Shown: positions 46,701 to 56,584, numbered from the stretch's first letter. The stretch: DNA of 64,000 nucleotides from Candidatus Thioglobus sp. NP1 (GCF_003326015.1 NZ_CP023860.1:62001-126000), one strand, 5' to 3'. The notes: generated from the letters alone by a model not told the origin. Translations and numbers: made by a program.

Positions 46701-47657
46701 ATGTCCTTAGAAAGAATAAAAATCTTTAGTGGAAATGCCAACCCTAATCTTTCTTCTGAAATAATTCATAATCTAGAAATTACCCAAAGTAAAGCCTTTG
46801 TTGGAAAATTTAGTGATGGTGAATCACAGGTTGAAATACTTGATAATGTTCGTGGCTGTGATGTTTTTGTCATTCAACCAACTTGTGGGCCCTCACCAGC
46901 ATCTACTTTAATGGAATTATTAATAATGGTTGACGCTCTTAAAAGATCCTCAGCTGGAAGGATTACCGCAGTTGTTCCATATCTAGGATATTCAAGACAA
47001 GACCGTCGATCTCGATTAACTAGAGTGCCAATTTCTGCAAAACTAGTTGCTCAGATGATTGAAACATCTGGTGTTGATAGAATTTTAACAATGGATTTGC
47101 ATGCAGATCAAATTCAAGGATTTTTTAATATTCCAATTGATAATATTTACGCTCAACCAGTTTTAGTAAATGATATCTTAGAACATAATTATAAAGATAT
47201 TGTTGTAGTTTCCCCAGATATTGGTGGAGTAGCAAGGGCTCGAGCAGCAGCAAAAAGACTAAATGATGCAGATTTAGCGATTATTGATAAAAGACGTCCT
47301 GCGCCTAATTTAGTTAAGATCATGAATGTTATTGGAGATGTTTCGGGACGAACTTGTATTATGATAGATGATATGGTTGATACTGCTGGCACTCTTTGTC
47401 AGGCTGCAGAAATATTAAAAGAGAAAGGTGCAATCAAAGTAGTAGCATATGCTACTCATGCAGTCCTCTCAGGAGCAGCTGTTGATAATATTGCTAATTC
47501 TCAACTGGATGAGTTGGTAACTACCAATACTATTCCTCTTAATGAGAAAGCTTCTGAGTGCTTTAAAATTAGACAACTCTCAATTGCTGAAACTCTTGCT
47601 AACGTCATCAGAAGAATAAGTGACGAACAATCTATAAGTACAATATTCGCTGAATAA
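46701..47657 (+). CDS. prs: Ribose-phosphate pyrophosphokinase
   Basis: Prs makes PRPP from ribose 5-phosphate and ATP for nucleotide, histidine and tryptophan synthesis. The 318-aa protein has [35 protein letters not shown] and the PRPP loop [14 protein letters not shown]. It follows ispE and tRNA-Gln, with the peroxidase gene between. Confidence 0.96.
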   Translation: MSLERIKIFSGNANPNLSSEIIHNLEITQSKAFVGKFSDGESQVEILDNVRGCDVFVIQPTCGPSPASTLMELLIMVDALKRSSAGRITAVVPYLGYSRQDRRSRLTRVPISAKLVAQMIETSGVDRILTMDLHADQIQGFFNIPIDNIYAQPVLVNDILEHNYKDIVVVSPDIGGVARARAAAKRLNDADLAIIDKRRPAPNLVKIMNVIGDVSGRTCIMIDDMVDTAGTLCQAAEILKEKGAIKVVAYATHAVLSGAAVDNIANSQLDELVTTNTIPLNEKASECFKIRQLSIAETLANVIRRISDEQSISTIFAE

Positions 47658-47716
47658 ATCTATTTCTGTGCATATTTAACGCACGATTATTGATAAAAAT
47701 TTACACGTGAATTAGG

Positions 47717-47747
47717 TATAATTCCCACCTCTGTTTTTTAAAAAACA
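47717..47747 (+). promoter_or_regulatory. rpoD upstream region: -10 box and palindrome
   Basis: TATAAT at 47717-47722 is a good -10 box, but a TTGATA at 47690 is 21 bases upstream, longer than the best spacing. A perfect 16-base palindrome (TGTTTTTTAAAAAACA, 47732-47747) ends 6 bases before the rpoD ATG and takes the place of a Shine-Dalgarno. It could hide or shape the ribosome entry site. Confidence 0.4.
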
Positions 47748-47753
47748 AAATTT

Positions 47754-49628
47754 ATGAAAACTACAACTGAAGCTCACAAGGTAGCCTTAAATAGTCTTAT
47801 TACTATAGGAAAGGAACAGGGCTACTTAACTTATTCAGAGATTAACGATCTCTTACCAGAAGATTTATTAACGCCTGAACAAGTCGAACCAATTGTTACT
47901 ATTTTAGAAGAGCTTGATATAGTAGTTGCTGATGAAGCTCCCGATGCTGATACTTTAGTAATGCAAGAAGGTGGAAAAGCAGAAGCAAATTCAGCTGAAG
48001 TTGCTGTTGCTGCTCTAGCTGCTCTTGATTCTGAATTTGGAAGAACTACTGATCCTGTGCGAATGTATATGCGTGAAATGGGTGTGGTTGAACTCTTAGA
48101 ACAAAAAGATGAAGTCCGTATTGCTAAAGAAATTGAAGCGGGTGTATACCAAATCATGCAAGCAATTTCACTTTATCCTGAAATTTCTGACTACTTCTTT
48201 AAAGCCTATACAAGACTTGAAGAAGGCAAATGTAAAATGACTGATGTTGTCATAGGCTATCAAGGAGATGCTGAAGAATTTGAGGAAAAACAAGCTCTTA
48301 TTGTTGAAAAACAGGCTTTAATTGATGAAAAACAAGCTATTCTAGATGCAATGGATCCAGAAGAGATTACAGATGAATTAGAAGATGAATTAGAAGAAGA
48401 TGAATTTGATGAATTAGAATATACTGGCCCAGATGAAGGCGAAGTATACGAACGTTTTGATAAAATCAAAAAATCTTTTACTACTTATGTTAATTCTTGT
48501 AAAAAAAATGGCTACCTTGACGACAAAACAATAAAAGCTAGGCAGAAATTTTCTAAAAATATTTCAGAACTTAGACTTGCACCAAAACTTGTAAGCACTA
48601 TGATGGAGCTTGTTCAAAGTAGAGTAAAAAAAATCAAAAAAGAGGAAAACTTGATAAGAAAAGCTTGCTTAGATGCAGGAATGTCTCAAGAACTTTTTTA
48701 TGAATCATTTCTTGGTAACGAAACTAACTTCAAATGGCTTAATTCTGTTGAATTAGATAAAGCCACGAAAAAATCAATTGAGGATTATAAAGATATAATC
48801 TATTACTCTCAAAAATCTCTCCTAGAGAATCAAGAGGAAATGCAAATATCTATTTCTGAACTCAAAGAAATTAATAAAAAGCTACGTAAGGGAGATAGAA
48901 AAGCTAAAACTGCTAAAAGTCAGATGATTGAAGCTAATTTAAGGTTAGTTATTTCAATCGCAAAAAAATATGCAAATAGAGGCTTGCAATTTCTTGACTT
49001 AATTCAAGAAGGTAATGTTGGTTTAATGAAAGCAGTTGATAAATTTGAATACCGAAGAGGTTATAAATTCTCTACATACGCAACTTGGTGGATACGTCAA
49101 GCAATTACTAGATCAATTGCTGATCAAGCTCGCACAATTCGAATTCCAGTTCATATGATTGAAACTATTAATAAGTTAAACCGAGTTAGACGTCAACTTC
49201 TTCAAAGATTTGGAAGGGAGGCTACTCCGGAAGAGCTTGCTGTTGAAATGGAATTACCAGAATACAAAATTAATAAAATTCTTAAAATTGCTAAAGAGCC
49301 ACTCTCTATGGAGAATCCTGTAGGTGATGATGAAGATTCTACAATTGGTGACTTTATTGAAGATGAAAAACTCTCTTCTCCAGTTGAAGTAACAACTCGT
49401 GAAAGTCTTAAAGAAACTACCGGTGATCTTTTAGCAAACTTATCCCCTAGAGAGGCAAAAGTTTTAAAAATGCGTTTTGGAATTGATATGAGTACTGATC
49501 ATACATTGGAAGAAGTTGGACGACAATTTGATGTTACTCGAGAAAGAATTCGTCAAATTGAAGCTAAAGCTTTACGAAAGTTACGTCATCCATCTCGTGC
49601 TCATAAGTTACAAAGCTTTTTGGAATAA
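47754..49628 (+). CDS. rpoD: RNA polymerase primary sigma factor (sigma-70)
   Basis: RpoD directs transcription of most genes. The 624-aa protein has region 1.1 (residues 1-75), region 1.2 ([11 protein letters not shown]), the non-conserved region, regions 2.1-2.4 ([20 protein letters not shown]) and region 4 with [20 protein letters not shown]. The non-conserved region holds a tandem repeat of EKQALI units and a very acidic tract. tRNA-Ile2 lies 8 bases after the stop. Confidence 0.97.
   Translation: MKTTTEAHKVALNSLITIGKEQGYLTYSEINDLLPEDLLTPEQVEPIVTILEELDIVVADEAPDADTLVMQEGGKAEANSAEVAVAALAALDSEFGRTTDPVRMYMREMGVVELLEQKDEVRIAKEIEAGVYQIMQAISLYPEISDYFFKAYTRLEEGKCKMTDVVIGYQGDAEEFEEKQALIVEKQALIDEKQAILDAMDPEEITDELEDELEEDEFDELEYTGPDEGEVYERFDKIKKSFTTYVNSCKKNGYLDDKTIKARQKFSKNISELRLAPKLVSTMMELVQSRVKKIKKEENLIRKACLDAGMSQELFYESFLGNETNFKWLNSVELDKATKKSIEDYKDIIYYSQKSLLENQEEMQISISELKEINKKLRKGDRKAKTAKSQMIEANLRLVISIAKKYANRGLQFLDLIQEGNVGLMKAVDKFEYRRGYKFSTYATWWIRQAITRSIADQARTIRIPVHMIETINKLNRVRRQLLQRFGREATPEELAVEMELPEYKINKILKIAKEPLSMENPVGDDEDSTIGDFIEDEKLSSPVEVTTRESLKETTGDLLANLSPREAKVLKMRFGIDMSTDHTLEEVGRQFDVTRERIRQIEAKALRKLRHPSRAHKLQSFLE
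48285..48347 (+). repeat. Three 21-bp tandem repeats inside rpoD
   Basis: Three copies of a 21-base unit beginning GAAAAACA(A/G)GCT encode [14 protein letters not shown] and EKQAILD. They lie in the non-conserved region between sigma regions 1.2 and 2.1 and keep the frame. An acidic tract with repeated DELE units follows at about 48372-48420. Confidence 0.85.
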
Positions 49629-49636
49629 TCCTACTA

Positions 49637-49713
49637 GGGCCTATAGCTCAGCTGGTTAGAGCAGTCGACTCATAATCGATTGGTCCTTGGTTCAAGTCCA
49701 AGTAGGCCCACCA
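49637..49713 (+). tRNA. tRNA-Ile2 (anticodon CAT)
   Basis: The acceptor stem GGGCCTA pairs with TAGGCCC, followed by A and encoded CCA. The anticodon loop CTCATAA has CAT. The anticodon arm and following bases (CGACTCATAATCG, TTGGTC) match tRNA-Ile2 rather than elongator tRNA-Met, so it should be the TilS substrate reading AUA. Length is 77 nt. A terminator follows. Confidence 0.9.
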
Positions 49714-49719
49714 AATATT

Positions 49720-49748
49720 AAAAAACCTAGCCTTAGCTAGGTTTTTTT
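49720..49748. terminator. Bidirectional terminator after tRNA-Ile2
   Basis: A run of A, then CCTAG (49726-49730), the loop CCTTAG and CTAGG (49737-49741) are followed by seven T residues. With A-T pairs added, the stem reaches 11 bp. It can end the rpoD-tRNA transcript and the convergent pepE transcript. Confidence 0.88.
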
Positions 49749-49764
49749 AACTCAATACAATCCT

Positions 49765-50460
49765 TTATAGATATTTTGGTTCAATTATTGACTCATCAAT
49801 AGAACCGTTATTTTCACTAACGTAATATGCTTTAGCGCTGGGTAAAGATGAAACACAACACTTAAGTTCTTGATCAACAAAGTGAGCGGCAACACCATCA
49901 TCACATGCAATACCTTCCATCATTGAACCATTCAAAATAGCCTTATGATATTCTGGCCTTCTTTGCAACTCACTATCGAAATGAGGGCAATTACTATTTG
50001 GTAAAAAACCTAAGCAATCTAATGGCAATAACTTTCCAGTAACTGAGTCAGTTAATCCTTTATCAAACCAACAAATTGAACCAGCACTTAGACCTGCCAT
50101 AATAGCCCCATTATTCCATGCCTCATATAGATATTTATCAAGTCCCCACTCTTTCCAAAGAACCATCAGGTTACGTGTATTCCCTCCACCAACATAAAAA
50201 ATATCCTTATCTAAGACAAACTCTCTCAAATCGCCTTCAGGTGGCCAAAATAGAGATAGATGACTGGTCTCACAATTTAGTTTTTTATATGCAGAATAGA
50301 ATCGCCTCCTATAGCTTTCATCATCACCACTTGCTGTTGGAATAAAACAAACTTTAGGATTTTTTTTATCACTCATTGAAAGTAAATAACGATCAAGTTT
50401 AAGGTTTTCTGGTTTCATTGTAAAACCACCACCACCCATAGCCAAAATTTGTTTTTTCAT
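49765..50460 (-). CDS. pepE: Peptidase E (S51 dipeptidase-like)
   Basis: Family S51 serine peptidases cleave Asp-X dipeptides. The protein shows IPTASGDD, FYVGGGNTRNLM, and the nucleophile serine in GLSAGSICWF, with the histidine in NCPHFDSE. I chose ATG 50460 (MKKQILAMGGGG), giving 231 aa, since the family starts there; an in-frame ATG at 50502 would add 14 basic, Asn-rich residues. It is cytoplasmic, with no signal peptide. Confidence 0.85.
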   Translation of the reverse strand: MKKQILAMGGGGFTMKPENLKLDRYLLSMSDKKNPKVCFIPTASGDDESYRRRFYSAYKKLNCETSHLSLFWPPEGDLREFVLDKDIFYVGGGNTRNLMVLWKEWGLDKYLYEAWNNGAIMAGLSAGSICWFDKGLTDSVTGKLLPLDCLGFLPNSNCPHFDSELQRRPEYHKAILNGSMMEGIACDDGVAAHFVDQELKCCVSSLPSAKAYYVSENNGSIDESIIEPKYL

Positions 50461-50550
50461 TTTTTTATTAAAGTAATTTTTATTTTCATATATTTTACTC
50501 ATGATGTTAGTTGATTAAAAAAAAATCCTTATAAATGATATAATTAATTA

Positions 50551-51306
50551 ATGGATTCGAAACTTCTTTCTCACCTTATAAGCATTGCTAATAATGCAGG
50601 TGAAGCCATCATGGATATTCATAAAAAACCCTCTAATTTTGAAATTAAATCTGACAACACTCCTGTAACTGAAGCAGATAAAGCCTCAAATCAAATAATA
50701 TCTTCAGCTCTGGAAAAACTCACACCAAATATTCCAATACTTTCTGAGGAGTCAGCTGAAATTCCTTTCTCTGTTAGAAAAAAATGGAAAGAATATTGGC
50801 TGATTGACCCTTTAGATGGAACTCGAGATTTTATTGATGGTTCTCCTGATTTTTGTATTAGCATTGCACTAATTAAAAAGAACTATCCAAGCTTTGGCCT
50901 GATTTACTCTCCATTTAATAAAGTACTTTACTATCGCTTAACAGGTGAAAAATCTATTAAAAAATTTAATAATGTTTGTCAGGAACTAGTCACAAAAAAA
51001 CCAAAGCGATGGGAAAATATTGTAGTTGGAAGATACTCCAATAATAATAAGGGTCTTAAAGATCACCTTAAACTTAGAACAAATTTTGAAACTTTTAAAT
51101 TAGGAAGTGCACTTAAATTTTGTTTAATTGCAGAAGGCCTTTATCATTACTATCCAAAGTTTGGAAGGTGTTCAGAGTGGGACACTGCAGCTGGTGTTTA
51201 TATTTTAGAGGGAGCAGGTGGTAAAGTTATTGATCTAAATAATAAACCTTTAACATACAACTCGAATGAAGATACACTTAGCCCATCCTTTATGGCTTTT
51301 TCTTAA
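50551..51306 (+). CDS. cysQ: 3'(2'),5'-bisphosphate nucleotidase CysQ
   Basis: CysQ dephosphorylates PAP, a byproduct of sulfate assimilation. The 251-aa protein is in the inositol monophosphatase superfamily. Metal-binding motifs are visible as LSEESAEIPF, WLIDPLDGTRDFIDG and SEWDTAAGVYILEGAGG. The length and the N-terminal AGEAIMDIHKK segment suit CysQ better than SuhB or HisN. It overlaps the convergent nadC gene by 4 bases. Confidence 0.88.
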   Translation: MDSKLLSHLISIANNAGEAIMDIHKKPSNFEIKSDNTPVTEADKASNQIISSALEKLTPNIPILSEESAEIPFSVRKKWKEYWLIDPLDGTRDFIDGSPDFCISIALIKKNYPSFGLIYSPFNKVLYYRLTGEKSIKKFNNVCQELVTKKPKRWENIVVGRYSNNNKGLKDHLKLRTNFETFKLGSALKFCLIAEGLYHYYPKFGRCSEWDTAAGVYILEGAGGKVIDLNNKPLTYNSNEDTLSPSFMAFS

Positions 51307-52127
51307 AATGTAAAATTTAATGATAAATCAATTGAATTAATATCTTTTGTTATTGAGCCAATTGAAATATAATCAACACCAGTTTCAGCATAGTCAACGA
51401 TATTATTCTCATTTATACCCCCAGAGGCCTCTAAGGGATAGAATCCCCTTGAAAGCTTAACTGCCTGGCTTAGTTCAGTAATAGAAAAGTTATCACAAAG
51501 TATTCTCATGATTCCATTTACTGAAAGAGCAGTTTGGAGCTGCTCAAGTGTTTCAACTTCAATAATGATTGGTTTGTTAGGATATTGTGAAGTAGCTTTT
51601 TTTAAGCACTTTTCAAGAGATCCAAATGCTAAGATATGATTTTCTTTCAACATAACACAATCATATAGTCCCATTCTATGATTTAGGCCACCACCACATT
51701 TAACAGCATATTTCTGTGCTTGTCTGAGGCCTGGTATTGTCTTACGAGTATCTAATAATTTTGCATTTGTATTACTTATTTTCTTTACGAGAAAACTTGT
51801 TTTAGTTGCAACAGCACTAAGTAATTGCAAAAAATTAAGAGCCGTTCTCTCAGCGGTAATTATTGCCTGAGAGTTGCCATAAATAGCACAAATGACTCCT
51901 CCTGGACTTACATTAGAGCCATCTTTTACCTTCCAATCTATCCTTATATTAGAATCAAGAGATGAGAAGCATAAATCAAAATATTCACGCCCACATATGA
52001 TTGCTTTATCTCTACAAATTACTTCTGCACTTATAGTATTATTTGCAAGAAGGTTAGCTGATAAGTCCCCACTACCGATATCTTCATGAAGTGCGCTTTT
52101 AACTATTTGCTTAAGTTCGTTATTCAT
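51303..52127 (-). CDS. nadC: Nicotinate-nucleotide pyrophosphorylase
   Basis: NadC turns quinolinate and PRPP into nicotinate mononucleotide for NAD synthesis. The 274-aa protein starts with the typical ALHEDIGSGDLSANLL and has TALNFLQLLSAVATKT, KLLDTRKTIPGLRQAQKYAVKCGGGLNHRMGL-type segments in two parts, and the C-terminal EASGGINENN. It overlaps lpxB by 8 bases, suggesting translational coupling. Confidence 0.95.
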   Translation of the reverse strand: MNNELKQIVKSALHEDIGSGDLSANLLANNTISAEVICRDKAIICGREYFDLCFSSLDSNIRIDWKVKDGSNVSPGGVICAIYGNSQAIITAERTALNFLQLLSAVATKTSFLVKKISNTNAKLLDTRKTIPGLRQAQKYAVKCGGGLNHRMGLYDCVMLKENHILAFGSLEKCLKKATSQYPNKPIIIEVETLEQLQTALSVNGIMRILCDNFSITELSQAVKLSRGFYPLEASGGINENNIVDYAETGVDYISIGSITKDINSIDLSLNFTF

Positions 52128-53205
52128 TTATAATCTTAATAACTGCATCAACAGACTTTGCGCTTGAGTTTTGATTTAAAAGACTATGAATTTTTCTTAG
52201 TTCAGAAACTATAGGTTGATTATCAGAGGTAATTAACTGCATAGCAATAGTAGAAATTTTTTGACCATTTACTTTATCCTGAATAAGTTCTGGAACAACT
52301 CCCTTTCCTAAAATTTTATTTGGTAGAGATATAAATTCGGTATTTAAAAGACGTTTAACAATCTGATAACTAATAAATGATAGTTTATAAATTACAATCA
52401 TTGGAACACCAATTAACGCAACCTCCAAAGTTGCTGTTCCAGAAGCAACGATTACAAGGTCAGCTTTTTTTATTTTTTCATGAGCATCACCCACACTTAA
52501 ATCAATATTAAAATCAAGAATTTTTCTTTCTACCCATTCCTTATGATGATCATTAGCAAGTGATATACTGAATTTTATTTCTGGATCATTTTGTCTCATT
52601 AAAACAACAGTTGAAACTAGCTCAGGCAATAATGTTTTAATTTCAGCCTCTCTTGATCCAGGCATTAGTAATACTTGTTTATTTGCCTTATAATTTTTAC
52701 GAGGACTTAATCTTTCTGTTAATGGATGTCCAATGAATAAAGCTTTTTGATTATGTTTTCTATAAAAATCTACCTCAAATGGAAATAAACATAGCATTAA
52801 GTCGGTAGAAGCTTTAATTTTTTTGATTCGATTCGCTCGCCAAGCCCAAATAGAAGGACTCACAAGATGCATTGTTTTAATACCTAGCCGTCTTAACTCT
52901 CGCTCTACCTTAAAGTTAAAATCGGGAGAGTCAACACCAATAAAAATATCCGGCCTATTTGATGAGTAATGACTAATCATTGATTTTCTAAGACGTAAGA
53001 CTTGAGGAAGTTTTTTTATTACTTCACTTAACCCCATAACATTAACCTCATCACTATGCCATAGACTCTTGCAGCCAGCCTCTATCATCTTATCTCCAGC
53101 CAAGCCCTCTATTTCATACTCAGGTTGATGTGCCTTTAATGATTTGACTAGTGATGCAGCGATAAGATCACCAGAGGTTTCTGCAGCACTAATCACAATT
53201 TTCAT
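52120..53205 (-). CDS. lpxB: Lipid-A-disaccharide synthase
   Basis: LpxB joins UDP-diacylglucosamine and lipid X at the inner membrane, a key step of lipid A synthesis. The 361-aa protein shows SAAETSGDLIAASLV at the start, GVDSPDFNF, HLVSPSIWAWRANR, and LLPGSREAEIKTL. It confirms a Gram-negative outer membrane with lipopolysaccharide. It lies upstream of nadC and 43 bases after yhbY. Confidence 0.96.
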   Translation of the reverse strand: MKIVISAAETSGDLIAASLVKSLKAHQPEYEIEGLAGDKMIEAGCKSLWHSDEVNVMGLSEVIKKLPQVLRLRKSMISHYSSNRPDIFIGVDSPDFNFKVERELRRLGIKTMHLVSPSIWAWRANRIKKIKASTDLMLCLFPFEVDFYRKHNQKALFIGHPLTERLSPRKNYKANKQVLLMPGSREAEIKTLLPELVSTVVLMRQNDPEIKFSISLANDHHKEWVERKILDFNIDLSVGDAHEKIKKADLVIVASGTATLEVALIGVPMIVIYKLSFISYQIVKRLLNTEFISLPNKILGKGVVPELIQDKVNGQKISTIAMQLITSDNQPIVSELRKIHSLLNQNSSAKSVDAVIKIINE

Positions 53206-53247
53206 TTTATATAGGCATTAATAATGTTTGGTTTATAACTTTATTTT

Positions 53248-53547
53248 TTATTTTCTTGGCAAAATAATATCAGGATTATCTTCAAAAGGTCTATAAATAA
53301 CTAATACTCCACCTATTACTTGAACTAATTCAGCCTTTGAAAGTACTAAAATTTTATCAACTATATTTTGCTTCTCTTCTCGATTACTAACTCTAAGTTT
53401 AATCTTAAGTAACTCATGCTTAAGCAATGTTGACGCTAACTCACTTAAAACTGATTCACTTAAACCATGCTGCCCAATCATCACAAATGGCTTTAGATCA
53501 TGAGCCATTGAGCGTAAATATTTTTTCTGATTATTAGTTAATTTCAT
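53248..53547 (-). CDS. yhbY: CRM-domain RNA-binding protein YhbY
   Basis: A 99-aa ribosome-assembly factor formed by a single CRM domain. Features are KYLRSMAHDLKPFVMIGQHG (near the start), where the GxxG-like loop lies, and the VLVIYRPFEDNP end. It overlaps the end of lysA by 14 bases on the same strand, unusual because yhbY is more often beside rlmE/ftsH. Confidence 0.93.
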   Translation of the reverse strand: MKLTNNQKKYLRSMAHDLKPFVMIGQHGLSESVLSELASTLLKHELLKIKLRVSNREEKQNIVDKILVLSKAELVQVIGGVLVIYRPFEDNPDIILPRK

Positions 53548-54787
53548 TTTTAAATATTAATTCGTTTTCAAAAAGTGACTCAATAGTTTCTCGTTTACGC
53601 ACAATAGCGTGACTACTTTTATCAACCATTACCTCAGCAACTCTTGGCCTTGAGTTATAGTTAGAGCTCAAAACGAAACCGTAAGCACCAGCAGTCAATA
53701 TTGCAATATAGTCCCCCTCCTCAAGATTAAGATCTCTATCTTTTGCTAAAAAATCAGTTGTCTCGCATACTGGTCCAACTATATCCCATATGGCTTTAAT
53801 GCCTTTTTTATTCTCACTAACCTTAACTGCGTGATGATACGACCCATAAAGCGCAGGACGAAGCAGATCATTCATTGCACCATCTACAATAGCAAATGAC
53901 TTTGAATTGTTTTGCTTTAAATGCTCAATTTTTGTCACAAAAATACCTGCATTACCAATTATTGACCGGCCTGGCTCTATCAATACCTGTAATCCACCAA
54001 CCTTATCTAGAACTGATTGAATATATTTTTCAATGTTGATAGTTTTCTCATCATTATATTTAACTCCAACACCACCACCAATATCAATATGCCTTAAATT
54101 GATTTTTTCAACTTTAAGCTCTTCAATTAACTCTAACGCTTTATCTAAAGCCTCAATAAAAGGTATGACATCAGTAATTTGTGAACCAATATGATAATCA
54201 AGACCACATATATCAAGATGTGGAGAATTGCTTGCTTTTTTATATAAAGATAGGGCTATGTCAGCTCCAACTCCAAACTTATTTTCCGTTAATCCTGTAG
54301 AAATATATGGATGTGTCTTGGCATCAACATTAGGATTTACACGAATTGAAATAGGTGCTTTAATGCCAATATCATTAGCAACTGATTCAATTAAGTTTAA
54401 CTCTGAAGCAGACTCTACATTAAAACAATAGATACCATATTCAAGAGCCTTTTGTATAGCGCCCTTTGTTTTGGCTACTCCAGAAAAAACACAAAGACTT
54501 GGCTTTCCACCAACTGCAATAACTCTTTCAAGCTCTCCAATTGAGACAACATCAAAACCAGATCCCAGATTTGCTAAAACATTTAGCACTGCTAAATTTG
54601 AATTTGCTTTTACTGCATAGCAAATTAGATGTGGATGCGAGCCAAAAGCTTTTTCAAGTTGATACCAGTTAAATTCTATTTGGTTTTTAGAATAAATATA
54701 AAGCGGTGACCCATACGCTTCCATTAAGTCTGAAACAGATACAGACTCAGCATGTAATACTTTGTTATGAAAATAAAATGAATTCAA
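53534..54787 (-). CDS. lysA: Diaminopimelate decarboxylase
   Basis: LysA decarboxylates meso-diaminopimelate to lysine, the last step of lysine synthesis. The 417-aa fold-type III PLP enzyme has the PLP lysine in ICYAVKANSNLAVL, HIGSQITDVIPF, GGGVGVKY, and the cysteine-containing GPVCETTDFLA. The start is a TTG at 54787, 12 bases after the lipoprotein gene; no in-frame ATG is placed before the conserved N-terminus. lppL-lysA order is as in Pseudomonas. Confidence 0.95.
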   Translation of the reverse strand: MNSFYFHNKVLHAESVSVSDLMEAYGSPLYIYSKNQIEFNWYQLEKAFGSHPHLICYAVKANSNLAVLNVLANLGSGFDVVSIGELERVIAVGGKPSLCVFSGVAKTKGAIQKALEYGIYCFNVESASELNLIESVANDIGIKAPISIRVNPNVDAKTHPYISTGLTENKFGVGADIALSLYKKASNSPHLDICGLDYHIGSQITDVIPFIEALDKALELIEELKVEKINLRHIDIGGGVGVKYNDEKTINIEKYIQSVLDKVGGLQVLIEPGRSIIGNAGIFVTKIEHLKQNNSKSFAIVDGAMNDLLRPALYGSYHHAVKVSENKKGIKAIWDIVGPVCETTDFLAKDRDLNLEEGDYIAILTAGAYGFVLSSNYNSRPRVAEVMVDKSSHAIVRKRETIESLFENELIFKNEIN

Positions 54788-54799
54788 TTAATTATATGG

Positions 54800-55147
54800 C
54801 TAGTTGGAACTAGCCGTTGATTCTCCAGAATCTGGGCAACTGTCTGAATCAGGCGCTATAAGAATCTCTATCAATTCTTCTTTGTTTGCAAGATCCTTAT
54901 CATAACTTGGTATATCAGGATTAAGTGCATCACTGCCACCAAATTCAATGTCAGTATAATGCCCAGAACTCACAGCCTTTAGTATTAATTCTTTATCAGA
55001 AAGTTTTGAAAGGCTTCTCTTTGAAGGCACTATCTCATCATAACATGGGACATAACCTTCCCAAGGAATTAAAGGGCCCATTCTTCCACAAGCAGCCAGA
55101 GTGAACAAAATTGATGCGATTATAGTTAATTTAAAAAGATTTTTCAT
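54800..55147 (-). CDS. LppL/LptM-like small lipoprotein with acidic extension
   Basis: The 115-aa protein has a lipoprotein signal ending in the lipobox LAAC, followed at once by GRMGPLIPW. This matches the C-G-x-x-G-P-L start of LptM/LppL lipoproteins, encoded next to lysA in Pseudomonas. LptM of E. coli helps mature the LPS transporter LptD. Those proteins are usually 45-70 residues; this one continues with about 80 acidic, Ser-rich residues and extra cysteines (VPCYDE, DSCPDS). The function of the extension is unknown. Confidence 0.7.
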   Translation of the reverse strand: MKNLFKLTIIASILFTLAACGRMGPLIPWEGYVPCYDEIVPSKRSLSKLSDKELILKAVSSGHYTDIEFGGSDALNPDIPSYDKDLANKEELIEILIAPDSDSCPDSGESTASSN

Positions 55148-55180
55148 ATTGTCTTAAGTAGCCTTTACATAGGACTCATT

Positions 55181-55840
55181 TTACACAAAGGATTTAAGCT
55201 GTTGTATAAACAAATCTCGAGGCATTTTGAATGCCCCTAAACTCTCTAAATGTTGACTTTCAATTTGACAATCAATTAAGCAATATTTAGATTTTTGAAG
55301 AAGATGGGCAAAAGCTACTTTGGAAGCATTACTTTCTAACGAGAACATTGATTCACCAAAAAAAACTCTCCCTAAAGCTACCCCATAAAGCCCTCCTACT
55401 AGCTCATCATTCTTATAAACCTCATATGAGTGGGCATATCCTAACTCGTGGAGCTGACAATATGACTTCACCATTTCGTCATCAATCCATGTTCCAGACT
55501 GGCCTGGCCTTTTAACTGTTCGGCATTGTAAAATTACATCTTTAAAAGCCATATCTATGCACACTCGAAATTGAGAAGAAAGAAGTATTTTTTTTAGGCT
55601 TTTGGATACATGAAGCTTATCTGGTGTTATTACCATTCTTGGATTAGGAGAATACCAAAGAATAGGCTCCCCTTCTCCATACCAAGGAAATATACCATTT
55701 TCATATGCAAGCAACATTCTATCAATTGATAAATCACCCCCTATGGCTATTAAACCATTTGGCTCATTTAAGGCTGAATTTACGTTTGGGAATGGAGAGT
55801 CAGCTTTATTCAGCCAAAAATTAGATGGTATTTCAATCAC
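55181..55840 (-). CDS. aat: Leucyl/phenylalanyl-tRNA-protein transferase
   Basis: Aat adds Leu or Phe to proteins with N-terminal Lys or Arg, marking them for ClpAP in the N-degron pathway. The 219-aa protein has FPNVNSALNEPNGLIAIGGD, NGIFPWYGEGEPILWYSPNPR and GGLYGVALGRVFFGESMFS, all in parts typical of the family. It overlaps nudE by 4 bases. No clpA/clpS is in the window. Confidence 0.95.
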   Translation of the reverse strand: MIEIPSNFWLNKADSPFPNVNSALNEPNGLIAIGGDLSIDRMLLAYENGIFPWYGEGEPILWYSPNPRMVITPDKLHVSKSLKKILLSSQFRVCIDMAFKDVILQCRTVKRPGQSGTWIDDEMVKSYCQLHELGYAHSYEVYKNDELVGGLYGVALGRVFFGESMFSLESNASKVAFAHLLQKSKYCLIDCQIESQHLESLGAFKMPRDLFIQQLKSFV

Positions 55841-56388
55841 CCTTTTCGGCTTTGAATAATATCTCTTACCATATACAAAGCAAGTATGCTTCTAGCTTCA
55901 GTAAGGTCCTGTTTATAAGTGAGCTCTTCAAGATCAGAAAGTTTGTGCTCAACAACTTCAAGTGGTTCAGGCTCATCACCATCTGCCTGCTCTTCATATA
56001 AGTCTTCAGCAAGAACAATATGAGTTTCACTTGATTGATACCCAGGAGCAAGAGTAATAGTTTTTAGGAAGGTTAATGTTTTAGCACCGTAGCCAATCTC
56101 TTCTTTCAATTCTCTTCCAGCAGCCTCTATAGGTGTTTCGCCCTTATCAATCTTTCCTTTAGTAAGTCCTAATTCATAACGATCAGTACCCCCAGAGTAT
56201 TCATATATCATTAAAACAGTATCATCATTTAGCATTGGAATTACTAAAACAGCGCCATTGCCCCTTGAAACTAGCCTTTCATAAACTCTAGTAGAGCCAT
56301 TTGAAAATTCAACATCCATTGATTCAAGATTAAAAATGCGACTCTGAGCAACAGTATGTATATTTTTAAGTTTTGGTTTTTTTCGCAT
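55837..56388 (-). CDS. nudE: ADP compounds hydrolase NudE
   Basis: NudE is a Nudix hydrolase acting on ADP-ribose, NADH and diadenosine polyphosphates. The Nudix box is seen in GKIDKGETPIEAAGRELKEE followed by IGYG. The N-terminal VAQSRIFNLESMDVEFSNG and the later DGDEPEPLEVV segments match NudE specifically. Length is 183 aa. It is the first gene of the minus-strand run down through aat. Confidence 0.9.
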   Translation of the reverse strand: MRKKPKLKNIHTVAQSRIFNLESMDVEFSNGSTRVYERLVSRGNGAVLVIPMLNDDTVLMIYEYSGGTDRYELGLTKGKIDKGETPIEAAGRELKEEIGYGAKTLTFLKTITLAPGYQSSETHIVLAEDLYEEQADGDEPEPLEVVEHKLSDLEELTYKQDLTEARSILALYMVRDIIQSRKG

Positions 56389-56584
56389 AATAATATTATG
56401 TCATTGGATTAGGCTCTCTTAAAGTAAAATTAATTTAAATAATTATTAATCTTGCAATAAGATTGGAAATGTTAACATATAGTTAATATATTTTAACAGT
56501 CATTAAAAAATCTCTAAATAGACTTTTTTAAAGATATAAAAACACATTAATCATAAAATATATTTCCTTTAGGAGTTTATATAA

